From assembly GCF_030908625.1 (NCBI RefSeq), contig NZ_CP133133.1, positions 310,001-374,000 of the forward strand: a DNA stretch of 64,000 bases. Reading direction: 5' to 3'. Each line of letters opens with the position of its first letter. The stretch's first letter is position 1. Position numbers and translations under genes: made by a program. The notes beneath the pieces were generated by a model. It ran no database searches and was not told the origin of the DNA. It saw only the letters and a list, made by a program, of their open reading frames with translations. Shown in pieces: positions 7,198 through 15,189 of the stretch. This DNA comes from Paludicola sp. MB14-C6 (lineage in GTDB: Bacteria; Bacillota; Clostridia; Oscillospirales; Ruminococcaceae).

Positions 7198-7249
7198 ATT
7201 ATAACTCGTAAATACGAGCATTTCAAGTGTTATTTCTCGTAAATACGAG
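7198..7249 (-). promoter_or_regulatory. Leftward phage promoter with two repressor operators (unit 1)
   Basis: On the minus strand TTGAAA (7221-7226) and TATAAT (7198-7203) are 17 bp apart. The palindrome CTCGTAAATACGAG (7205-7218) fills the spacer, and a second copy lies at 7236-7249, three helical turns away. This is the expected target of the XRE repressor encoded at 7284 and should control the phage operon. Confidence 0.8.
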
Positions 7250-7283
7250 AATTGTAGAAGTGAACAAAAAGGAGGTGTACAAT

Positions 7284-7505
7284 TTGGTAGATTTAAACAA
7301 TTTCTTTAAACTATTGGAAGAAAAGAATATCAATGCAAATAAATTATCAATTGAAACTGGAATATCGACAGGTAACATAAGTGATTGGAAAAAAGGACGA
7401 AGTTATCCAACGGCTCAAAAGCTTGTAATAATCGCTGACTATTTAGATTGTTCTATTGATTACCTTTTAGGAAGAACAGAGAATCCAAAAATAAACCAAA
7501 AATAA
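7284..7505 (+). CDS. XRE-family phage repressor, 73 aa
   Basis: Helix-turn-helix protein covering a complete Cro/C1 domain: LSIETGISTGNISDWKKGRSYPTAQKL, then IIADYLDCSIDYLLGR. The start is TTG, chosen because AGGAGGT lies at optimal distance; longer in-frame starts lack a ribosome site. Two 14-bp operators lie directly upstream, one inside the leftward promoter, so it should repress the lytic operon. A terminator identical to that of unit 2 follows although the repressors are unrelated. Confidence 0.85.
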   Translation: MVDLNNFFKLLEEKNINANKLSIETGISTGNISDWKKGRSYPTAQKLVIIADYLDCSIDYLLGRTENPKINQK

Positions 7506-7537
7506 AAGCTTACTATTCTAATTAGATAGTAAGCTTT
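7505..7537 (+). terminator. Terminator after unit 1 repressor
   Basis: AAAGCTTACTAT and ATAGTAAGCTTT form a 12-bp stem followed by TATTTTAT. It is identical to 16141-16173, so the exchanged repressor cassette ends exactly here. Confidence 0.85.
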
Positions 7538-7550
7538 ATTTTATAACTCT

Positions 7551-7593
7551 CAAAAACATATTAAAAGCATTAAGGCAAAAACAAAAAGACTAG
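7551..7593 (+). pseudogene. Remnant of a NERD-gene 3' end
   Basis: This 43-base stretch matches the last codons of the unit 2 NERD gene (16847-16889), including ACATATT, AAAGCATTAAGGCAAA and the TAG that lies within the following terminator stem. No frame is open upstream, so unit 1 has lost the rest of the gene by deletion. Confidence 0.75.
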
Positions 7594-7612
7594 GTATTTT
7601 TACCTAGTCTTT
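7585..7612. terminator. Bidirectional terminator
   Basis: AAAGACTAGGTA and TACCTAGTCTTT pair around TTTT, flanked by A-rich and T-rich tracts. The same stem is used at 16881 and, with another loop, at 19843. It separates the repressor side from the cargo gene. Confidence 0.8.
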
Positions 7613-7678
7613 CATTTTTTCTCACGAACTAAACAAGGGTTTAGTGCACCACAATTCATTTAATGTAAAGTTATCTCA

Positions 7679-9445
7679 TTAACCTATATGAGATTCACAA
7701 TGCATCGTATACCCTATTTCAGGGTGTATTAAAGTGTTAAGTACAGCTTCATCAAAATGTATATCTTTCTGCAACATATTTTCAAAGTTACTAATTGCAA
7801 ATTTTATATCTATCTTAATATCATCTACAGATTTAAAAGGAATACTATCACCAGATAACTTTACTATGAATTCTGTTAATGTAGAATCTACATATGAATG
7901 AAGATGTTCACCAAGATATTTAATATTAGTTGGAATTTCTCCAGAATGAATAATAGAGTTTCTAGTACGATACATTCGATGAAGATGCCATGTTATTCTC
8001 TTAGTGTACGAATCAATTAATTCTCTTAAATCTTTAGTAGATTTCATATCATTAAACATTATTATTCTGGTTCTTAAAACAGGATAATTAACTAATAAAT
8101 CAATCATAGTTCTTCTTAATTCCTTATACTTATCAAGAAAAAGCAAATAATGAATTTTCTTTTTATTACATCCAATTTCACTAACTCCACTTAAAACCTT
8201 ATCAAAATCAGTTTTTGAAAGATTATCTTCTAAATTTTTCTCAATATCTAGTATTATAGAAATTAAATAATCTTTTTTTAAAATTGGAAGAACATTTCCT
8301 AAAACAGCATCAAACTTACTACCTGAATTCCTATTAGGGCACAATACTTCAATAGAGGCCCAAAGATTAAGAAAACCACTTTTTAAGTCTGGTATAACCA
8401 ATGCTGTATTATGTAATTCAATAGATTTACTTAGAATATCGTATTCTGATTGAGCATTAACTAGCAATCCTCTAATTAGTTCATCTGATGTAACTCCTAT
8501 TTTCTCAGAGTCTAACTCTTCTATTATTTTATAAAAAACTTTTTGTGCATCTACAAATATAGGATTGTTTTCTTCTTCTATAATCATTGCTTTTTTTTGA
8601 ACGGAGAAAAATCTTTTATTACCTACAAACATATAAAAACTAAAAAATAAATCAAGTCGACTATAGGCTAATTTTGCTGCCGCATTTGGACAAAAAGCTT
8701 TAATATTCTTAAAATATACAATAATTTTATTATTATCTTTCTTTAGTCTTATAAAGTTACCATCATCATTAAAATTTAATAATAAACGTTTTTCTAAAAT
8801 ATCTTTAAATTGAGATGCAATTGCAGATACCGAAAAATACACATTATACTTATGCATCTTAAAGTCGAAAACATTAAAGAAATTATCCATGCAATTCATA
8901 TCTAATATTTCTTTCCCAAAAAAGCAGTGTTTGACTTTATTATATATATAATCGGCATCATATCCTAAAGATATTAATTCTGGCAAAAAACATCGGATAG
9001 CAGATTCAAGCTTTTTCTTTTGTTTTGGTTGTGAACTATATTTTTTAATAGTCTTAACACACCAACTATAATAACGATGATTATTTAAAGTAGAGTATAA
9101 ATAGGATATTGTATGATCTTTTATTTGTTGAGAACTTGAGCCAAAGGATTTACAAACTCTATCAATATTATCTAATCCCCAACATTCTTTAATTACAATA
9201 TCATTTTTAAATGATTCAATTAACTCATCAAATATAATATTCCTTTGAAAATCTGTAACTTCTCCAGCATTAACCTTATTAGCCATTCCACAATACTCTT
9301 GCATTAAGCTGTGTGTGTTTAAAAGGGGCATTCGATACAGATCTATTGAATAATCAAATAGCATTTCTTCTAAGCGTTGTGCAAAGTATAATATACCATC
9401 GTTTTGAAAATCAATAATTTTATTTTTTGGTAAAGAATACTTCAT
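7679..9445 (-). CDS. HEPN-domain cargo protein (Apea-like), putative defence RNase, 588 aa
   Basis: Large soluble protein not needed for inovirus growth. Near the C terminus, residues 495-500 read RNSIIH, the R-x4-H active-site motif of HEPN ribonucleases. A helical LNLWASIEVLC motif about residues 365-375 is typical of the Apea-like HEPN group. The N-terminal 300 residues match no family I know. HEPN RNases often act in abortive infection and toxin systems, so anti-phage defence is inferred. It is alone in the cargo slot between the shared terminator and the att repeat. An AT-rich imperfect palindrome (about 9482-9530) upstream could be its operator. Confidence 0.65.
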   Translation of the reverse strand: MKYSLPKNKIIDFQNDGILYFAQRLEEMLFDYSIDLYRMPLLNTHSLMQEYCGMANKVNAGEVTDFQRNIIFDELIESFKNDIVIKECWGLDNIDRVCKSFGSSSQQIKDHTISYLYSTLNNHRYYSWCVKTIKKYSSQPKQKKKLESAIRCFLPELISLGYDADYIYNKVKHCFFGKEILDMNCMDNFFNVFDFKMHKYNVYFSVSAIASQFKDILEKRLLLNFNDDGNFIRLKKDNNKIIVYFKNIKAFCPNAAAKLAYSRLDLFFSFYMFVGNKRFFSVQKKAMIIEEENNPIFVDAQKVFYKIIEELDSEKIGVTSDELIRGLLVNAQSEYDILSKSIELHNTALVIPDLKSGFLNLWASIEVLCPNRNSGSKFDAVLGNVLPILKKDYLISIILDIEKNLEDNLSKTDFDKVLSGVSEIGCNKKKIHYLLFLDKYKELRRTMIDLLVNYPVLRTRIIMFNDMKSTKDLRELIDSYTKRITWHLHRMYRTRNSIIHSGEIPTNIKYLGEHLHSYVDSTLTEFIVKLSGDSIPFKSVDDIKIDIKFAISNFENMLQKDIHFDEAVLNTLIHPEIGYTMHCESHIG

Positions 9446-9580
9446 GATATCACCTTATTTCAACATAATATATAATATTACAATTATTATATATTATCTG
9501 ATAATAATATGCAATATTATGTATTTATATTGTTATTATATTCACACTTTTTTTACGTAATCTATAATACATAACTATTA

Positions 9581-9613
9581 AAAAAAGAGTTACTCATTTA
9601 ATAACTCTTTTTT
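9581..9613. terminator. Bidirectional terminator at unit 1 right end
   Basis: AAAAAAGAGTTA and TAACTCTTTTTT pair around a short loop. It lies between the cargo promoter region and the middle att repeat and would insulate the two prophages from each other. Confidence 0.8.
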
Positions 9614-9647
9614 CTATAAATAGCATTTATTTACTGGTTGAGAGTCC

Positions 9648-9730
9648 AAATATTTATTTAGTGCGGTTACTAGTAAATTAATTACAGTTGGGCTGATATT
9701 TATATTATACCATACCCTTTTGTTGGGGAG
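9648..9730. repeat. Middle att-like repeat (copy 2 of 3)
   Basis: Shares AAATATTTATTTAGTGCGG and the CCATACCCTTTTGTTGG end with the outer copies. It differs in the centre (GGGCTGATATTTATATTAT instead of GAACTCATAATTATATTAT). It is the junction between the two prophages. Confidence 0.8.
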
Positions 9731-9734
9731 CAAA

Positions 9735-9863
9735 CTAATAAAACTTCTTTTTACATTTCGGACATCTTTTTTCATCTCGCCGAGCCATTACATTAAATTT
9801 ACAATGTGGGCATACTCTCATAGGTTTATAAAAATCTTTTCCTAATAAATAATAAGATTTCAT
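9735..9863 (-). CDS. Zinc-ribbon mini-protein, 42 aa
   Basis: Two knuckles, CPHC and CPKC, twelve residues apart in a basic protein (MARRDEKRCPKCKKKFY) form a rubredoxin-like zinc ribbon. AAGGAG lies upstream of its ATG. It occupies the operon end where unit 1 has an unrelated 62-aa gene. The function could be nucleic-acid binding. Confidence 0.7.
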   Translation of the reverse strand: MKSYYLLGKDFYKPMRVCPHCKFNVMARRDEKRCPKCKKKFY

Positions 9864-9876
9864 ATATCAATACTCC

Positions 9877-10050
9877 TTACTCCTTTTTTGAATTAGGACA
9901 CCTGTGATAAGATTTACAATTTGAATTATCACAATGACCATGACAACACTTTTTTAAGAAATGTGCTTCGAAGTGATATTGTAAAAAGTTAATCAACAAA
10001 GCACATACACCATATATAATAAAAAATATGATTTTCATTGAACTACTCAT
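9877..10050 (-). CDS. Membrane-anchored Cys/His-rich mini-protein, 57 aa
   Basis: An N-terminal membrane helix (IIFFIIYGVCALLINFL) is followed by a cluster of Cys and His (CCHGHCDNSNCKSYHRC) likely to bind metal. The ATG overlaps the stop of the upstream Cys-rich gene, as for the unit 1 gene in this slot. No family was recognised. Confidence 0.65.
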   Translation of the reverse strand: MSSSMKIIFFIIYGVCALLINFLQYHFEAHFLKKCCHGHCDNSNCKSYHRCPNSKKE

Positions 10051-10454
10051 ATATCAATACTCCTTTTTACTATTTTAATTTGTTGTGGATTGCCGAAACC
10101 GCACTTAATTTTTTCATAGTATTCAGTAGCTTGCTTTTTAGTCTTAAAACGTCCGATTATGGTATCTTTATAAACCATATCCCAAGTGCCGTGTATATCA
10201 ATACTGGGACTTTCCAAGCCTAAGTGTGCTAGAATTAAATCTAGTTTTACATTATAAATATCCACCCTATTTTCATTTGATTTTTTGAATTTATACCTTT
10301 TTGGTTTAGTTTTGTTATTCTCGTAAAAATCGCAATCAAATTTATAACGCATTTTCAAGTTCTTACATACACTACATGGGTTTTGATACTGACAATAGAA
10401 ACGGCTACAAGAATTACATTGGCATTTATAACATTTATCTATGTTAATTCTCAT
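10047..10454 (-). CDS. Cys-rich putative zinc-binding phage protein, 135 aa
   Basis: Protein copy of the gene at 1330-1737, with no residue differences seen after the start. Synonymous base changes between the copies indicate selection on the protein. The only plausible start is the ATG after AAAGGGGAAAGGGCT, which also fixes the start in unit 1. It is coupled to the downstream membrane mini-protein. Confidence 0.75.
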   Translation of the reverse strand: MRINIDKCYKCQCNSCSRFYCQYQNPCSVCKNLKMRYKFDCDFYENNKTKPKRYKFKKSNENRVDIYNVKLDLILAHLGLESPSIDIHGTWDMVYKDTIIGRFKTKKQATEYYEKIKCGFGNPQQIKIVKRSIDI

Positions 10455-10469
10455 AGCCCTTTCCCCTTT

Positions 10470-11600
10470 CTAATATTTAAAGCCTTTATAATCAAATAAT
10501 TCTAAATCGTCATTATGTTCCATATCGTATGTATAAATGCCCTCGTATGGATTGTTATAAGACCATAGCTGCTGATTCGATAATTTTATACCAGTGTTTT
10601 CAAATTCCATAATTTGTTTATGATTTTCGTTTAACCTAAATGCACCATGATAAACAATGTCACGAATAAAGTCATTACGATTCTTGTATGTGCTCATAAG
10701 TGCAAATAATGACGGAGCGAGTGCTGATGTAAACCATTTGTATGTTTTATCATAGCCGTGTAAATTACTTTGAATAAGTCGATATTTGCTTACATCTGCG
10801 GACTGTATAAACTGTTCCCAAAAATTTGTTATAGGACAACGAGATATATTAGACTTAGTTAAATCGACAAAGCGAAAACAACTATTTATATATTCACGTA
10901 TATCCTTATTAACATCAGTGCTATAACAAATCATATTACAAACAAAAATTGCTATTTTATCCTTGAACGTAATTTCAAAGCGTACCCAGTGTTGCATGGA
11001 TTCTAGTTGTTTCATAACAAATTCATCATTTTTATTTTTTAGTTTTTGCTCTAATAATTTGTCATAAAATTTACAATAACATTGAGATTGTTTCGTTCCA
11101 ACATAATACGTTTCACCAACTAATTCTTTTTTTGTATGAGTTTTATTTGTTTGAACCTCATTCCACTTTTTAAAGCGTGAAACGTATTCACCCATATCAA
11201 GTTTTTTCTTGATTTTCTTCATTTTTAGCAAACCATCAAAATCGTCAAAAGCTAAATCTAAACGAGTTATATTTACTTTATGAGAATTATTAACCTCGTT
11301 TACTAGCCTTTTTATAAGATACTTCCAATCAAAATTATCACCATACAAATTCTTAAAGCAATCTTCATATTCTCGACAGCCTTGCCCTGTCAAATTGATA
11401 AATATGCCCATGTCTTCCCTCTTTGCGTAAGGTAACATTATTTCAATTTGCCCAAACTTAAAGCAGTGTTCGTATCTATCACGTGCACCTACATCTATAA
11501 ACAGATGTTTAAAATTTTGAAGTTTTAAAAGATTTAAAACATAGTCAAAAGTGATTTTTTCAAATCGAATAGTAAATGAAAAATAGTCAATTAAATACAC
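10470..11600 (-). CDS. Rep_trans-type rolling-circle replication initiator, 376 aa
   Basis: Unit 2 copy of the initiator, with the same GTG start and AGGAGAG ribosome site. Substitutions relative to unit 1 concentrate in LKMKKIKKKLDMGEYVSRF around residues 125-145 and the following NEVQTNKTHTKKELVG. If that part sets origin or partner specificity, the two phages may replicate independently. The nicking-region motif YYVGTKQSQCYCKFYDK is unchanged. Confidence 0.88.
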   Translation of the reverse strand: MYLIDYFSFTIRFEKITFDYVLNLLKLQNFKHLFIDVGARDRYEHCFKFGQIEIMLPYAKREDMGIFINLTGQGCREYEDCFKNLYGDNFDWKYLIKRLVNEVNNSHKVNITRLDLAFDDFDGLLKMKKIKKKLDMGEYVSRFKKWNEVQTNKTHTKKELVGETYYVGTKQSQCYCKFYDKLLEQKLKNKNDEFVMKQLESMQHWVRFEITFKDKIAIFVCNMICYSTDVNKDIREYINSCFRFVDLTKSNISRCPITNFWEQFIQSADVSKYRLIQSNLHGYDKTYKWFTSALAPSLFALMSTYKNRNDFIRDIVYHGAFRLNENHKQIMEFENTGIKLSNQQLWSYNNPYEGIYTYDMEHNDDLELFDYKGFKY

Positions 11601-11628
11601 GGTTTATCTCTCCTATTTTGTAATTACT

Positions 11629-11693
11629 ACCCCCGTATTACTGAATCGGGGGTAACGGCTTTGTGGGGGGGCAAGCCCCCAACCCCCAAAGCC
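11629..11693. promoter_or_regulatory. GC-rich hairpins between zot and rep (unit 2)
   Basis: The ACCCCCGT...CGGGGGT hairpin (11629-11653) is shared with unit 1. The adjacent hairpin (11657-11693) pairs GGCTTTG and GGGG runs with CCCCCAAAGCC and is specific to this unit. It could attenuate read-through from the virion operon into rep, or contain the nick site. Confidence 0.6.
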
Positions 11694-11696
11694 ATT

Positions 11697-12512
11697 TTAA
11701 AGTCTATTTTTACTATGCTTGTATGCTTTTTTTCCGACTTTCGTTATTTCATTTGTAGACAATTCATAACCTTGGTTTTGAAGTATTTCTTCATCGGAAA
11801 TGTATTCGGAATTAAGCATATTTTCTATGAGTTCACTGGTATCATATAAATTACGTATTGAATCTGTCTGAACATATGCAGTTCCATTCAAAGGTGTTAA
11901 CGGTAACAATGGATTACTATATGCCAAATCATACTCATATGCATCATATGTATACACAGTAGCTAAACGGCTAAATGGATGCTTAAAAGACATCTTTGTG
12001 GCTCTCACAGTAGCAGTAATATCACGTAACTGCTTATCAACAAAATTCCATTTTTGAGATGTTGCAAAAATCATCAATCTACGCTTTCGACATTGACACA
12101 AATGCTGGAATAGTATTTTAGGAATTGACTCTTTACTTTTTGCAAAATCTCTTGAATTGAATATAGTTCCGATTTCATCAATTACCACAAGAGTGTTATT
12201 CGGTGCGTTTAAAATATCTTGGGGACTACGCAAAGATAATATCTGAGTATGGCAAGGGAAATTTGTTAATTTCAAATTAGTTAGAATTGTTACTTGTGGA
12301 TATTTATTTGCTATATTAAAAGCGTCATGAATCATAGTTGAAGTTTTGCCTGCACCAAATCGACCGACATAGATATGTAGCCCCCAGCCCTCGAAAATCT
12401 TCCACCCCTTAACAGATATCCATTTAATATAGTCCTTAATAATGAAATATAAAAAATAAGGTAGCAAGAAAATTTTCTGTATGAAAACACCCAAATAAAC
12501 AAAGATAGACAT
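11697..12512 (-). CDS. Zot/pI-type assembly ATPase with N-terminal anchor, 271 aa
   Basis: Assembly ATPase of the second phage. A hydrophobic stretch at residues 3-25 comes before the ATPase core, with Walker A GRFGAGKT at 50-57 and Walker B NNTLVVIDEIG near 113. KSKESIPKILFQHLCQCRKRR resembles the arginine-rich helix seen in Zot proteins. It differs strongly from the unit 1 ATPase in length, anchor position and sequence, in keeping with its different coat and tip proteins. The ATG overlaps the upstream stop (TAATG). Confidence 0.83.
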   Translation of the reverse strand: MSIFVYLGVFIQKIFLLPYFLYFIIKDYIKWISVKGWKIFEGWGLHIYVGRFGAGKTSTMIHDAFNIANKYPQVTILTNLKLTNFPCHTQILSLRSPQDILNAPNNTLVVIDEIGTIFNSRDFAKSKESIPKILFQHLCQCRKRRLMIFATSQKWNFVDKQLRDITATVRATKMSFKHPFSRLATVYTYDAYEYDLAYSNPLLPLTPLNGTAYVQTDSIRNLYDTSELIENMLNSEYISDEEILQNQGYELSTNEITKVGKKAYKHSKNRL

Positions 12513-12688
12513 TAGCGAACACCTCGTAAAATTATTCTTGGTAGGTCCTTAATAAGATTTACAACGAAAACTAATAATACCAAGCCAAAAGAACCTTTAA
12601 TGAGTAATGGAATAAGTTCTAATAAATTCGTTACAACTAATGAATCAATACCAATAACTGCTAACAATTCATCAATAATACTAGACAT
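12512..12688 (-). CDS. Membrane protein, pVI-like, 58 aa
   Basis: An acidic N terminus (SSIIDELLAVIGID) is followed by one or two hydrophobic segments (LVVTNLLELIPLLIKG and SFGLVLLVFVVNLI) and a basic end (RIILRGVR). Start at the ATG six bases past AGGGTG. It sits directly upstream of the Zot-like gene, the pVI position. The role is inferred. Confidence 0.6.
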   Translation of the reverse strand: MSSIIDELLAVIGIDSLVVTNLLELIPLLIKGSFGLVLLVFVVNLIKDLPRIILRGVR

Positions 12689-12695
12689 ATACACC

Positions 12696-12842
12696 CTACT
12701 TTCTTTTTAATAGAATTGTTATGAATATTAAAAACAATAAAAGAATGCCAATTAGCAATAAAGAATCTGATAGATTATAGGTGTCGAATGGTTGCAATAA
12801 TGGAGATTCACTTGCTAATATATTTGTTTCAATTTCATTCAA
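12696..12842 (-). CDS. Single-helix membrane protein, 48 aa
   Basis: TTG start coupled to the preceding gene by a four-base overlap. A polar N-terminal half (ASESPLLQPFDTYNL) leads to one helix (SLLLIGILLLFLIFITILL) ending KRK. Minor coat protein candidate in the unit 2 virion module. Confidence 0.55.
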   Translation of the reverse strand: MNEIETNILASESPLLQPFDTYNLSDSLLLIGILLLFLIFITILLKRK

Positions 12843-12991
12843 TCGAACAACCCCCAAATCAATTTCGCAATGAGTGCAATTATTATTGAAGCAATAAAAA
12901 CAGCCAATAGAGATATATTAAAACCAAATAAATTGAATTGCCATGACATAATAGTTAAAACGCTATCAATAATATGTTTAATTACTTGCAC
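12839..12991 (-). CDS. Single-helix membrane protein, 50 aa
   Basis: GTG start five bases after AGGTGATT, overlapping the end of the adsorption gene region. It has an amphipathic N-terminal helix (VIKHIIDSVLTIMSW) and a hydrophobic helix (ISLLAVFIASIIIALIAKLIW). It belongs to the cluster of three small membrane genes before the ATPase in unit 2. Confidence 0.55.
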   Translation of the reverse strand: MQVIKHIIDSVLTIMSWQFNLFGFNISLLAVFIASIIIALIAKLIWGLFD

Positions 12992-12995
12992 ATAA

Positions 12996-14405
12996 TCACC
13001 TACCCAATATACGTAAAATTAACGCAATTCCGATTCCACACGTTAAAACAAGCCATATTTCTTTAGGTAAAAACGAGAAAGCCGAACCAATAAAAGCAAA
13101 TACAGAATTAGTTGAATCATACACATTTGAAATAGAATTAGTTACACCCTTAAATAATGCGTTACTACTTCTATCCCAATAATCAAACCAATCAAGAATA
13201 TTAGATCCGGCACCAGGCTTTTTAATTTCCGTTGGAGCATTACTATTCACAACACTACTTCCACCATCGCCATACTCTGGTGGAGTATAAGTTGGAACAG
13301 AACCATCTTTAAAAGAAAAAGCATAGGATTTATATAAAGTTAAATCGTCAAGCATATTTGCACTACTATTTTCAGACTCCATAAATTTCACTGATGAAAT
13401 AAACAAATGCAAAAAGTACTGTTTATTTGGTTTTATATTCAAATAAGAATACGGTATACAATAAGTTTCTACACCAGTTTTGTGTAAAAATAAATAATCA
13501 TATTTATTGTTGCTAGCTGGTTTATATATTTGTGAAAAGTCTTTTGAACATAGACGGAAAATAAAACGATTAGAATTTTCTTTTTCTGTATAGGCTCGAT
13601 ACGAGCGTTTACCATTAACTTGATTATCCGATAATTCCGAGACTAAGACAGAAACAACGCAATCCTCAAAAGTTTGTACTTTAAGTGCAACATAAGCGTC
13701 ATTAACATTGATTTCTTTTGTATAGTCCATTTCCATTCCAAAACGTTCGGGTATAACTGTTACAATTGGAGATTTATCACCTATAATATCATTGTCGAAC
13801 TCATTTCCCTCAGAATCTACAAATTGACCATTGTTGCATAGAACAACATTTCCAGCTGATATAAGCGACACAAGTTTTTTATCATTCGTTCCATATTCAT
13901 TTTCTTTTATCATACCAAAATACTTTTTTTCTTCCCCATGATTTAAACCGTTTAATATGTTATAACCACCATAAGCAACATTTGTTCCTTTAAATGCATA
14001 AATAGAATCAGAGCCGATATATAGTTTTTTATCAGAAAAAACTATAACTTTAGCCCATTCACCATTTTTATAAGTTTGTTGTACTAAAAACTTATAAACA
14101 TAATTATTATGGAAATTTACTAAACCATCATTTCTATTATAAATACAACCTATATTTATATAATCGCTACCATACTTATTACATTCAGGGTTAAAATCAC
14201 AAGTATCATGATGTAATTGAGCCATATTGTGAATAGCTGGGAAACTATCTTTGGATGGAATATCAGAACCTTGATGTTCTTTTACAAATTGCTCATAAGT
14301 CCAATATTTGAAATACCATGTATTTTCAGCAAAAACAACTGGAGCAGAACAAAAAACCACAATAAAAATTATTAAAAACGAAATTATATATCTAAATTTT
14401 TTCAA
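12996..14405 (-). CDS. pIII-like adsorption protein, about 469 aa
   Basis: Exported tip protein candidate: a signal peptide (FRYIISFLIIFIVVFCSAPV, cut near VFAEN), a long polar ectodomain rich in Tyr, Asn and Ser, a proline-containing linker (PTYTPPEYGDGG) and a C-terminal membrane helix (IWLVLTCGIGIALILRIL). The start is taken as TTG at 14405, nine bases after GGAAG; the longer frame to 14513 would run through the terminator. No clear similarity to the unit 1 protein, so host-receptor specificity probably differs. Confidence 0.75.
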   Translation of the reverse strand: MKKFRYIISFLIIFIVVFCSAPVVFAENTWYFKYWTYEQFVKEHQGSDIPSKDSFPAIHNMAQLHHDTCDFNPECNKYGSDYINIGCIYNRNDGLVNFHNNYVYKFLVQQTYKNGEWAKVIVFSDKKLYIGSDSIYAFKGTNVAYGGYNILNGLNHGEEKKYFGMIKENEYGTNDKKLVSLISAGNVVLCNNGQFVDSEGNEFDNDIIGDKSPIVTVIPERFGMEMDYTKEINVNDAYVALKVQTFEDCVVSVLVSELSDNQVNGKRSYRAYTEKENSNRFIFRLCSKDFSQIYKPASNNKYDYLFLHKTGVETYCIPYSYLNIKPNKQYFLHLFISSVKFMESENSSANMLDDLTLYKSYAFSFKDGSVPTYTPPEYGDGGSSVVNSNAPTEIKKPGAGSNILDWFDYWDRSSNALFKGVTNSISNVYDSTNSVFAFIGSAFSFLPKEIWLVLTCGIGIALILRILGR

Positions 14406-14432
14406 GAAAACACTTCCTTTCAAAAAAACAAA

Positions 14433-14457
14433 GGGAGTGAGAGCAACTCTCACTCCC
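14433..14457 (-). terminator. Terminator after unit 2 coat gene
   Basis: GGGAGTGAGAG and CTCTCACTCCC form an 11-bp perfect stem around CAA, followed on the minus strand by TTTGTTTTTTT. Same position as in unit 1 but a different sequence, so the terminator travelled with the virion module. Confidence 0.88.
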
Positions 14458-14469
14458 AATTCATGGAGA

Positions 14470-14649
14470 TTATTTTGCGGAACGTTTAACTTTTTTGAAA
14501 ACACAAATTCCAAGCACTAAAAGACCAGCACCAACATAAACTAAGCACAATTCATTAGTTGTAATGAAAGTAAAAGCTTTACCAACTACAGCTAAAAATG
14601 AATCAATAGCACTTGAAAAATCAACAGCGGCTACAGTAAACAATGTCAT
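14470..14649 (-). CDS. Major coat protein, pVIII-like, 59 aa
   Basis: N-terminal part with two Asp (VAAVDFSSAIDSFLAVVG), a hydrophobic helix (LVYVGAGLLVLGICVF) and a basic end (KKVKRSAK). The same length and charge layout as the unit 1 coat, but almost no sequence identity. AGGAG upstream and a strong terminator downstream. It follows gV directly; the small membrane genes that precede the coat in unit 1 are absent. Confidence 0.83.
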   Translation of the reverse strand: MTLFTVAAVDFSSAIDSFLAVVGKAFTFITTNELCLVYVGAGLLVLGICVFKKVKRSAK

Positions 14650-14703
14650 TATATAGCACTCCTTTCGTGAAATTTTATGTAAAACACTAAATGCGTTTAT
14701 ACA

Positions 14704-14955
14704 CTAAGCAGATACGTAAACCAATTTGCCACGCAAATCAATTTCGCAATCTATTTCTTTCCCAACGAATTTTTCTAGGTCGATACCAACCATATCAATT
14801 TTATTCTTATCGTCAATCCAAAAACTATATGGAACTAAGCCAATAACACCTCGTTCTTTTGCAGTAACGAAGATTTTTACGCCGTGTACTGTTCCTCCGT
14901 CAGTTGTTTTTTCAATGTCAACTTTCTTAACACCTAGCAAGTTTACTTTTGCCAT
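14704..14955 (-). CDS. gV-like ssDNA-binding protein candidate, 83 aa
   Basis: Identical to the unit 1 protein except for loss of the final Val. The downstream sequence becomes unrelated at its stop codon, marking one recombination boundary of the virion module. Function is inferred as for the unit 1 copy. Confidence 0.65.
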   Translation of the reverse strand: MAKVNLLGVKKVDIEKTTDGGTVHGVKIFVTAKERGVIGLVPYSFWIDDKNKIDMVGIDLEKFVGKEIDCEIDLRGKLVYVSA

Positions 14956-15051
14956 ACTACTAATACCTACCTTTCATTTAATTTGTTTATATAAAAGCAT
15001 TTCTGCCATTATCCATTCGTTAACAAAAACAAAATTTACTACTACCCCCTA

Positions 15052-15186
15052 CCCTGTTAGTGCATTTTAGTAAGGAGAGTAACTAAATTACATTAACAGG
15101 GCGAACAAAGAAACGCTTGCGCTTTTTCGTTTTCAAAATGAACCGTGTATCATTTTGCAAAACGAGTTAATACAACTGCGGTTGTA
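15052..15186. promoter_or_regulatory. Three-hairpin intergenic cluster (unit 2 copy)
   Basis: Hairpins at 15052-15101, 15128-15164 and 15171-15186 match those of unit 1 almost base for base. Strong conservation between otherwise mosaic phages supports a function in ssDNA synthesis or packaging. Confidence 0.6.
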
Positions 15187-15189
15187 GGG

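Larger units (their letters stand above)
1005..9730 (-). mobile_element. Inovirus-type prophage, unit 1
   Basis: Filamentous-phage prophage bounded by 80-bp repeats. On the minus strand the gene order is regulator, gV-like, three tiny membrane proteins, coat, terminator, pIII-like, pVI-like, Zot/pI ATPase, Rep and a Cys-rich protein. On the opposite strand is an XRE repressor, and a HEPN cargo gene lies at the far end. Size and order match inoviruses. It has no integrase, so it probably integrates through a Xer recombinase. Gene integrity suggests it could be active. Confidence 0.88.

Noticed and set aside
11661..11849. Plus-strand frame beginning MWGGKPPTPK
   Set aside because: It is the reverse of the GC-rich hairpin and the zot 3' end; no supporting signal.
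14406..14513. 36-residue N-terminal extension of the unit 2 tip protein
   Set aside because: It would be translated from the terminator and the coat 3' end; the TTG at 14405 has a ribosome site and begins a proper signal peptide.
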